Positions 53,546 through 59,409 of a stretch of DNA of 64,000 nucleotides are shown here, piece after piece. The notes under the pieces are model-generated. The model ran no database searches, was not told where the DNA came from, and worked only from the letters and a program-made list of their open reading frames with translations. The DNA is from Gp6-AA40 sp035263125. GTDB lineage: Bacteria; Acidobacteriota; Vicinamibacteria; Vicinamibacterales; UBA2999. The translations under genes and the position numbers were made by a program. Where the stretch lies: assembly GCA_035263125.1 (NCBI GenBank), contig DATFRP010000100.1:1-64000 (forward strand). Direction: 5' to 3'. Within the stretch, counting starts at the first letter, position 1. Every line of letters starts with the position of its first letter.

Positions 53546-53578
53546 TTTCAAACGATTGTATCAAACAGATGTTTGAAA
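53546..53578. promoter_or_regulatory. Candidate TetR operator before the efflux operon
   Basis: TTTCAAAC (53546-53553) and its complement GTTTGAAA (53571-53578) form an inverted repeat with a 17-base centre that contains a further CAAAC. It lies just upstream of the hlyD ATG, where a TetR-family repressor of this operon would be expected to bind. Confidence 0.6.
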
Positions 53579-53615
53579 TGTGAAGCGTTCAGGAAGGGGA
53601 GACCGCCGCGACCCG

Positions 53616-54251
53616 CTATTTCCGATACAACCCCCGCACGCGCTCGACGTCGGAGGCTGACAGCCCCGACGTCGTTGCGATGTCGTTACGCGTGCGCAGT
53701 CGCATCCGATAGCGGTTGAAGAAGCCGGGGATGTCGCCGCCGTAGCCGAAGAAGTACATGATGTCGCCGTAGACGTCGGTGTGCTCGAGGCCGAGCGCAT
53801 GCCCGAGCTCGTGCAGACACGTGAGGTAGACCACGGTGTCGCGCATCAACGGATCGCGGCGCGACGCCTCGGCGATCGCCGGACCCAGTGCGTCGGTGTC
53901 GGGGCGGATGAACACCGCGGCGCCGCGCAGCTTGCCTGCCTCGAACGCGCGCATCTCGCCGTAGCGTCCGGCACCAGCCGGCACCCAGAAGACGCGGACG
54001 ATCGCGTCGTTCTCGGCTGACGACTCGAAGTGCAGCGCGCCGTTGACCGCGCGCTCCCACTGCTTGAGCGCCCACACGGCGAGATCGCGATCACCGGGAC
54101 GGAATGCGGAGCCCTGCATCCCGTCCGAGACGAAGTAGGTGACGCGTCCAGTCGTGTCGAGCGGATGCAGGACGGGCAGCCGGTTCTGCCCGAACGCGTT
54201 GCCACTGAGAAGCAGCAACGCCACGATCACGTTCAACGGTCGCATCGTCAT
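53616..54251 (-). CDS. Secreted metzincin (matrixin-like) protease
   Basis: The 211-residue protein has a signal peptide (VIVALLLLSGNAFGQ) and the full metzincin zinc motif HELGHALGLEH at residues 147-157, followed by DIMYF as the Met-turn. The N-terminal part (VTYFVSDG, WALKQWERAVNGALHF) matches the matrixin/peptidase M10 core in which a helix and mixed sheet precede the motif. No propeptide cysteine switch is evident. The two possible ATGs (54251 and 54245) differ by two residues. The gene is divergent from the esterase-like gene 12 bases away, so promoters must overlap. It is unrelated in sequence to the zincin at 4468 except for the HExxH. Confidence 0.88.
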   Translation of the reverse strand: MTMRPLNVIVALLLLSGNAFGQNRLPVLHPLDTTGRVTYFVSDGMQGSAFRPGDRDLAVWALKQWERAVNGALHFESSAENDAIVRVFWVPAGAGRYGEMRAFEAGKLRGAAVFIRPDTDALGPAIAEASRRDPLMRDTVVYLTCLHELGHALGLEHTDVYGDIMYFFGYGGDIPGFFNRYRMRLRTRNDIATTSGLSASDVERVRGLYRK

Positions 54252-54263
54252 AAGATATGCGCC

Positions 54264-55580
54264 ATGCGATTCGCACCGATCGTACTCGTAATCCTCGCGG
54301 GTGCCAGCGTCGCGGCACAGCGGCCAGCCTCATCGTCTCAAGTCGATGCCGCGATGAAAGCCTTCTGGGATGCCGACGACCAGAGCGGCACCGAGAAGGC
54401 GGCAAGGCTCGTCGCCGCCAGCGGGGCGCCGTTCGAGGAGATTCGTGCACGGCTCAAAGCCGGGCGCTCCTATGCGAAAGCGAAGACCGGTCGGATCGAA
54501 ATGCTGTCGCACGATCATGGCCTCGCGCTCGACAACGTGCTCGAGGTGCCGGCCGACTACGACCCGATGCGGGCTTGGCCGCTGCGGATCAGTTTGCATG
54601 GCGGCGTCGGTCGCGAAGCGCCGGGTCCTGGCGACCCGCCCGCACGGCCGCTCGCCAATCGCGTCCCGAGCGAGGGGGAGCTGGTGCTCCACCCGCGTGC
54701 GTGGGCACAGTCGCAGTGGTGGAATCCGGGGCAGGTCGAGAACATCACGCGCCTGCTGGACCGCGTGAAGCACGAGTACAACGTCGACGAATCGCGCACC
54801 TACATCACCGGCATCTCCGACGGCGGCACCGGCGTGTATTTCTTCGCGATGCGCGTGGCGACGCCGTGGGCGGCGTGCATGCCGCTCAACGGCCATCCGC
54901 TCGTGATCGCCAATCCCGACACGGGTGCGGACGGACAGCTCTATGCCGGCAACCTGATCAACTGTCCCGTGCATGCCGTGAACGGCGGCAAGGATCCGCT
55001 CTATCCCGCCGCGTCGGTCGAGCCGCTCATCGCGATGTTCAAGAAAGCGAACGTCGTGGTCGATTGGGATGTCTACCCCGATGCGGGGCACGATGTGAGC
55101 TGGTGGCCGCAGGAGCGTCCCAAGTACGAGGCGTATCTCGCGAAGCACCCGCGCGTCGCTCATCCCGAACGCGTCTCCTGGGAGACCGAGCGCACCGATC
55201 GCTACAACCGGTTTCGCTGGGTCGTGATCGATCGTCTTGGCAAGCGGGGCTCGGACACGGCACTGCAGGACGTCAACACATACTCGCCTGTGCCGATCAT
55301 GCAGCGCCAGCTCTTCGACCACGAGAAGCCGTCGGGGCGTGTCGACGCGGTTCGGACCGGCAACGACATCGACGTGAAGTCGCGCGGCGTCCAGCAATTC
55401 ACGCTGCTCCTCTCACCCGACGTGGTCGACTTCGGCAAGCCGGTGCGTGTGACGATTAACGGCAAGGTCGCGCACGACGCACTCGTGAAGCCCGACGCCG
55501 CGACCATGCTCGCGTGGGCCGCGCGCGATCACGATCGCACGATGCTGTACGGCGCCGAGCTCCATATCCTGGTTCCGTAG
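54264..55580 (+). CDS. Secreted alpha/beta-hydrolase (esterase/phospholipase-like)
   Basis: The 438-residue protein begins with a signal peptide (FAPIVLVILAGASVAAQ). Central features are LRISLHGGVGREAPG (oxyanion region), the nucleophile elbow in YITGISDGGTGVYFF (G-I-S-D-G), and VDWDVYPDAGHDVSWW with the likely catalytic histidine. This is the PHB-depolymerase/esterase class of alpha/beta-hydrolases. An N-terminal helical part (residues 25-75) and a C-terminal beta-rich part from about 355 (VKSRGVQQFTLLLSPDVV) flank the catalytic core. The substrate is unknown. The frame is open from 54030, but the earlier part would overlap the divergent metzincin gene. Confidence 0.85.
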   Translation: MRFAPIVLVILAGASVAAQRPASSSQVDAAMKAFWDADDQSGTEKAARLVAASGAPFEEIRARLKAGRSYAKAKTGRIEMLSHDHGLALDNVLEVPADYDPMRAWPLRISLHGGVGREAPGPGDPPARPLANRVPSEGELVLHPRAWAQSQWWNPGQVENITRLLDRVKHEYNVDESRTYITGISDGGTGVYFFAMRVATPWAACMPLNGHPLVIANPDTGADGQLYAGNLINCPVHAVNGGKDPLYPAASVEPLIAMFKKANVVVDWDVYPDAGHDVSWWPQERPKYEAYLAKHPRVAHPERVSWETERTDRYNRFRWVVIDRLGKRGSDTALQDVNTYSPVPIMQRQLFDHEKPSGRVDAVRTGNDIDVKSRGVQQFTLLLSPDVVDFGKPVRVTINGKVAHDALVKPDAATMLAWAARDHDRTMLYGAELHILVP

Positions 55581-55600
55581 GCACGTCCTCCCGGACGTGC
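55581..55600. repeat. Small perfect hairpin between esterase and GNAT genes
   Basis: GCACGTCC and GGACGTGC flank TCCC directly after the esterase stop codon and 9 bases before the GNAT start. It could attenuate read-through into the GNAT gene. Confidence 0.7.
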
Positions 55601-55609
55601 CTCCCGCTC

Positions 55610-56092
55610 ATGCCCGACCCGATCATCCGCCGCGCGACGCGAGACGATCTTCCCGCACTGGGACGCCTCGGTGCGCTGCTCATGCGCACGCACTACGGTT
55701 TCGATCAGAAACGCTTCCTCGCGCCCGGTGACAGGGCGGAAGAAGGCTACGCGTGGTTTCTCGGCGAGCAGCTCAAAGACGATGTCAATCTCGTCGTTCT
55801 GGTCGCTGAGCAGCAGGGTGAGGTCGTCGGATACGTGTACGCCGGGCTCGAGCCGATTTCGTGGAAGGAACTTCGCGACGCGTGTGGCTTCATCCACGAC
55901 ATCGTCGTCGACGAGCGCGGACGCCACGGCGGCATCGGCACGCGGTTGCTCGAAGCGGCGATCGCGTGGCTGAAGGAACACGGCGCGCCGCGCGTGGTGC
56001 TGTGGACCGCAGAACAGAACGATCCTGCACAACGTCTGTTCGCGAAAGCTGGTTTTCGTCGCACGATGATCGAGATGACGAGAGAGCTCTGA
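55610..56092 (+). CDS. GNAT family N-acetyltransferase
   Basis: The 160-residue protein is a single GNAT domain: IIRRATRDDLPALGRL at the N-terminus, VVGYVYAGLEP as strand 4, the acetyl-CoA loop VDERGRHGGIGTRLLEAA near residue 105, and LFAKAGFRRTMIEM at the end. The frame is open further upstream inside the esterase gene, but this ATG begins the fold correctly. The acceptor substrate is unknown. It converges on the nuclease gene of the restriction-modification pair with a 5-base gap. Confidence 0.9.
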   Translation: MPDPIIRRATRDDLPALGRLGALLMRTHYGFDQKRFLAPGDRAEEGYAWFLGEQLKDDVNLVVLVAEQQGEVVGYVYAGLEPISWKELRDACGFIHDIVVDERGRHGGIGTRLLEAAIAWLKEHGAPRVVLWTAEQNDPAQRLFAKAGFRRTMIEMTREL

Positions 56093-56097
56093 TTCCT

Positions 56098-56550
56098 TCA
56101 ACCGACAGGTAGTTTGTTAGCGACGAGTACATCCCACCACCCGAAGTGCGTTGCGAGCAGATGATCGAGTTCGCGCGTGTCGGGCGTGCATTCGGCCTGG
56201 CCGTGCACGGGAAGACAGTAGGCGGCGTGCGGTGAGGCTTCCAGCATGTGCAGGACGCCGGGCGAAAAGCCTTTGCCCGCATACGCGATGCAGCCGGCCA
56301 TCGGCAGCGCCTGCAGATCGTCGAGCGCGTACGGGACCTTCTCGTCGACGGTGCCCTCGCTCTCCTGAAACTTGCACTCGATCGCAAACGCCTTGTTGGT
56401 CGTCTCGCAGACGCAGAAGACGTCGATGCGCCGGTTCTTGCCGATGATCGTCTTGCCGACGCTGATCTCGCGGTAGACCTTCAGGCTGCGGCAGGTGAAC
56501 CGCCGCGAGACGTACGCGGCGACCAGATCCGCATAGGCACCGCCGGTCAC
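56098..56550 (-). CDS. PD-(D/E)XK nuclease, probable type II restriction endonuclease
   Basis: The 150-residue protein carries the PD-(D/E)XK catalytic arrangement: R41-I-D43 (RRIDVFCV), then E58-C-K60 (AFAIECKFQ) on the next strand, with Q62 after it. The rest (VPYALDDLQALPMAGCIAYAGKGF) fits the core fold. Its ATG overlaps the stop of the DNA methyltransferase gene by four bases, so methylase is made before nuclease, a common order in type II restriction-modification operons. It is short for a restriction enzyme, so it might need a dimer or a partner; an alternative is a methyl-directed repair or defence nuclease. Confidence 0.78.
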   Translation of the reverse strand: MTGGAYADLVAAYVSRRFTCRSLKVYREISVGKTIIGKNRRIDVFCVCETTNKAFAIECKFQESEGTVDEKVPYALDDLQALPMAGCIAYAGKGFSPGVLHMLEASPHAAYCLPVHGQAECTPDTRELDHLLATHFGWWDVLVANKLPVG

Positions 56551-57305
56551 GACTCGGTGCCCATCAGGCTCAAGAGATCGGTGGGAGCGATGGCGCCGAG
56601 ATCAGGCTCGCGCCCCACGCCGAACTTCCGCAGACGCTCGCCGGTGACGCGGACCGCCGCGGGATTGAGATCGGTGCCCAGAAAACGGCGGCCCTGTTTG
56701 AGCGCCGCCTCACCGACGCTTCCCGAGCCCATGAACGGATCGGCCACGACGTCGCCGGCGTTCGAGCTCTGCGTGATGAGAATCTCCGAGACCTTCCACG
56801 GCTTCTCGGCTGGATAGCCGCGGTGGATTCGTGGTTCTCTGATGATGTCGGCCACACCGAGATCGTTCAGGCGGCGCTTGCCCTTTTCGAAGAACAGGAT
56901 GAACTCGTAGCGCGCGCGGTAGTGGTAGCCCATGCCGATCGTCTGTTTGTCCCACACCAGCGGCTTCCAGAACTTGAAGCCGGCACGCTCGGCCTCCGGT
57001 TTGGCGACGAACATCGTCTCCGCGTCGCAGAAGAGATAGAAATGCGTGTCGTCCCGCAGGACGCGATAGGCCTCGTCGAACAGCTCGGCGAACCGCGCGT
57101 TCGGAAAGACGATGAACCAGTCGTTGCTCGACGCCTTGCTGTGTTTCAGCCGCGTCGTGGTGCCGACGGCCCGGTGCTTTTCGAGCGACTCGTACGCCGG
57201 GTCGGTGATCAGGAGATCGACGGACGAGGCCGGAAGCGCGCGCAGCCATTCCACTGCGTCCTGGTTGGACAGCTCGAACAAAGGAGTGTTCACGGGTCGA
57301 GTCAT
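56547..57305 (-). CDS. Site-specific DNA methyltransferase (N4/N6, beta-type order)
   Basis: The 252-residue protein has motif IV DPAY at residues 35-38 near the N-terminus and the SAM-binding motif DPFMGSGSVGEA at 189-200 near the C-terminus, the beta-class order of amino-DNA methyltransferases. Motif IV is DPAY rather than the usual DPPY/NPPY. The central region (HFYLFCDAETMFVA, WDKQTIGMGYHYRARYEFILFF) is typical of this family. The target sequence cannot be read from the protein. It is first in a two-gene operon with the PD-(D/E)XK nuclease. Confidence 0.92.
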   Translation of the reverse strand: MTRPVNTPLFELSNQDAVEWLRALPASSVDLLITDPAYESLEKHRAVGTTTRLKHSKASSNDWFIVFPNARFAELFDEAYRVLRDDTHFYLFCDAETMFVAKPEAERAGFKFWKPLVWDKQTIGMGYHYRARYEFILFFEKGKRRLNDLGVADIIREPRIHRGYPAEKPWKVSEILITQSSNAGDVVADPFMGSGSVGEAALKQGRRFLGTDLNPAAVRVTGERLRKFGVGREPDLGAIAPTDLLSLMGTES

Positions 57306-57446
57306 TCTATGCGACGTCCGCCTTCGCGCCTCCGCGCTTCGGCGCGACAGCCTTCGCCGGCCAGGTGGGATTGTCGCTGGACGGAATGACAGGGTAGGTC
57401 ACTGCAGAATTCAATGCATGCCGTGAGCCGCATCGCTCACGTCGAA

Positions 57447-57488
57447 CCCAAGTGAGCGACGCCCGCCTGTGGCCGAAGCTCACTTGGG
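57447..57488. repeat. Inverted 11-mers CCCAAGTGAGC / GCTCACTTGGG
   Basis: CCCAAGTGAGC (57447-57457) and its exact complement (57478-57488) are 20 bases apart; the second overlaps the end of the MITE-like element. A third copy, GCTCACTTGGG, lies at 57719-57729 and a variant (CCCAACTGAGC) at 57668-57678. Confidence 0.85.
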
Positions 57489-57677
57489 TATGGGACGCCG
57501 GCCAGCCCGATCGGCGCCGCGGAAAAAACGCGCTTCCAGATCCACCCCGGAAGCCCACGTTTATCTACCGGGGCTGGTTGTGGCGATCTCGCCGTGAGGG
57601 CTCCCTGCAGCGCGTTTTTACTTCCTTCGCTGATCGCGTCGCCTTTAGGGCTGGCCGCCGTCCCACACCCAACTGAG
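57479..57677. mobile_element. 199-bp MITE-like palindromic element
   Basis: The ends form an imperfect inverted repeat of about 30 bases: CTCACTTGGGTATGGGACG on the left and, inverted, CTCAGTTGGGTGTGGGACG on the right, both continuing into GGCCAGCCC. Inside, AAAACGCGCT near 57527 and its complement near 57611 pair again. There is no transposase. The size, terminal repeats and lack of coding fit a miniature inverted-repeat element or a large structured RNA. The flanks (57306-57446 and 57678-57742) show no gene. Confidence 0.6.
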
Positions 57678-57742
57678 CATCGGCGCGATCGTGTGCGTCG
57701 CCAGTCAATCCGCATGCGAGCTCACTTGGGGCTACGAAGCTG

Positions 57743-58204
57743 CTAGAACATCCACACCGCGCGTGCCATCAGTGATGCGGCGACGACGATCGCGATGACG
57801 AGGCCGATCTCGATTGAATTAATGCGGCGATAGGTTTCGACCGGGAACCGAGGCAGCGCCACGCCACGATGGCGGGCGGATCGCACGCGAATGAAAGTCA
57901 TCATCGGCGCGATCTCGAGCGCGAACACCAGGCCGAACAACGCGAGCTTCACCCAGAAGAAGCCGTTGCGCCAGTAGAACGCAGGTTCCTTGCCGCCAAA
58001 GAACATGCGGAGGAGTCCCGTCGCGATCCACAAGACGGCTGCGATGCCCCACCCATTGTCGGCGATCAGCAACCGTCGCCAGCCAGCCTCATCGAGAGGA
58101 CCGGCAAGCGCGCGTCCGCGTATGAAAATCGCTCCGAGCCCGAGGGCGAGCGTCAGCAGGTGAGCGGACGAGAGCAGCGCGCTGATGATCACAGCGGTGT
58201 TCAT
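57743..58204 (-). CDS. DUF2214 family membrane protein
   Basis: The start at 58204 (153 residues) is chosen over the longer frame because the protein then begins with its first helix (AVIISALLSSAHLLTLALGLGA). Four membrane helices are visible, with RLLIADNGWGIAAVLWIATGLLRMFFGGKE, FFWVKLALFGLVFALEI and IGLVIAIVVAASLMARAVW. It matches the DUF2214 family of inner-membrane proteins of unknown function. It is 13 bases behind the TfoX-like gene on the same strand. Confidence 0.8.
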   Translation of the reverse strand: MNTAVIISALLSSAHLLTLALGLGAIFIRGRALAGPLDEAGWRRLLIADNGWGIAAVLWIATGLLRMFFGGKEPAFYWRNGFFWVKLALFGLVFALEIAPMMTFIRVRSARHRGVALPRFPVETYRRINSIEIGLVIAIVVAASLMARAVWMF

Positions 58205-58217
58205 CCGGTAGTCCCGT

Positions 58218-58634
58218 TTAGCGCTTCTTTCGTGTCGATCGCGGGGTCGCGGCGTTGTAGTCGAGGGCCAGTGTGATCCACGACTCGAGAGCAGCGGGCG
58301 ATCGCACCGCGCTCGCATCGACCCACACGTAGCCGCGATACTCTCGCCCCTTCATCACGACCGTCCGGCATCCAGGACTCCCGAGAACGTCGTCGTGAAC
58401 GGCTGGATCGATGCGGCACATGATCCGCTGCGGCCGCGCGCTGACACACATCCTGCCGCGCACCATGAACGCGGTGCCCCCGAACATTCGCTTTTCCTCG
58501 ACGCGTGGAGTTCCACTCAGTGCAGCCCTGACCCGTTCGACCAGCGTGTCATCGCCGGGTGTATCAGCCGCCGCGCTCTTCTTTCGCGCAGTGCCCGCGC
58601 GTGCTCGAGTCCGACGCAACGCATGTCCTGCCAC
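58218..58634 (-). CDS. TfoX N-terminal domain protein
   Basis: The 138-residue protein has a basic N-terminal tail (RRTRARAGTARKKSA), then the TfoX-N core: RVEEKRMFGGTAFMVRGRMC near residue 44, then PQRIMCRIDP, and GREYRGYVWVDAS. In gamma-proteobacteria TfoX regulates competence, but isolated TfoX-N proteins in other phyla have no proven function. It precedes the DUF2214 gene in a two-gene unit. The stop and the reverse frame give no sign of damage. The longer frame start is used because nothing favours a shorter one. Confidence 0.8.
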   Translation of the reverse strand: MAGHALRRTRARAGTARKKSAAADTPGDDTLVERVRAALSGTPRVEEKRMFGGTAFMVRGRMCVSARPQRIMCRIDPAVHDDVLGSPGCRTVVMKGREYRGYVWVDASAVRSPAALESWITLALDYNAATPRSTRKKR

Positions 58635-58698
58635 GACCGGGCCCTCCGTCGACGTTCTGCAAACAGTCTGACACGTCTGATGAACAGCCTCACGATTT

Positions 58699-58856
58699 GT
58701 CGGTGCGAGTGGGGCTGGCGTCTGTCGGTGCGAGGAGACTGACGTCGTCGGTGCGATCTCGCTGACTCACGTTCGGCCGGTGGTATCGACAGAACACGTC
58801 GCACCGACCCGCGCCAGCGGGCTCGCACCGACAATCGTCAGTGATCCCGCACCGAT
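58699..58856. repeat. Phased iteron-like array GTCGGTGCGA, three direct then three inverted
   Basis: GTCGGTGCGA occurs at 58699, 58724 and 58747 (spacing 25 and 23). The complement TCGCACCGAC occurs at 58799 and 58823, and a degenerate copy CCGCACCGAT at 58847 (spacing 24). Flanking bases match too: ACGATT before the first direct copy and CTGGCG after it have counterparts around the second inverted copy. The array ends 53 bases before the molybdoenzyme operon. Confidence 0.85.
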
Positions 58857-58908
58857 GAGTATCAGCTTCAACTGGCCCGCCAGCTCCGGTTGTGCCAGAC
58901 TTCTGCCC

Positions 58909-59409
58909 ATGGCCAACATCACTCTGCGGGTGAACGGCACGTCGCGCACGGTTGACGTCGATCCGGCGACGCCGCTCCTCTACGTCCTTCGCAACGATCT
59001 CGATCTGCATGGCCCCCGCTTCGGCTGTGGTCTCGGCCAGTGCGGTGCCTGTACGGTGCTCGTCAAGAACGAGGCGGTTCGATCCTGCATCCGGCCGGTC
59101 TCCAGCGTCGCGGGTGCGGAGATCACGACGCTCGAAGGGCTGGGCAAGGACGGCAAGCTCCATCCGCTGCAGCAGGCGTGGATTGAAGAGCAGGTGCCAG
59201 CCTGTGGCTTCTGTCAGAACGGCCAGATCCTCACCGCGAAGGCACTGCTCGATCGCAACCCGTCACCAACCGACGCGCAGATCCGACAGGGCATGGCCAA
59301 CACGCTCTGTCGCTGCATGACCTACTACCGGATCCAGGCCGCCATCAAACGTGCGGTGAAGATCACCAGTACCGCGAGCGCAAGGTCCGAGAGCGAGGTG
59401 ATCGCATGA
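58909..59409 (+). CDS. Isoquinoline 1-oxidoreductase-like [2Fe-2S] subunit (second pair)
   Basis: The 166-residue protein has the same two-cluster design as the one at 26157: CGLGQCGACTV ... RSC near residues 43-64, CGFCQNGQ near 103, and the last pair in TLCRCMT near 138. The start at 58909 (MANITLRVNGTSRTV) begins the ferredoxin fold; the frame upstream runs through the iteron-like array. It overlaps the large-subunit gene by four bases (ATGA). About half of its residues match those of the first copy by eye, so the two pairs are paralogues and not a recent duplication. Confidence 0.93.
   Translation: MANITLRVNGTSRTVDVDPATPLLYVLRNDLDLHGPRFGCGLGQCGACTVLVKNEAVRSCIRPVSSVAGAEITTLEGLGKDGKLHPLQQAWIEEQVPACGFCQNGQILTAKALLDRNPSPTDAQIRQGMANTLCRCMTYYRIQAAIKRAVKITSTASARSESEVIA

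Noticed and set aside
57437..57715. Small reverse-strand open frame of 92 codons
   Set aside because: It lies almost wholly inside the palindromic MITE-like element and has no protein features.
58780..58908. Upstream extension of the second [2Fe-2S] subunit
   Set aside because: It would translate the iteron-like array; the ferredoxin fold begins at 58909.
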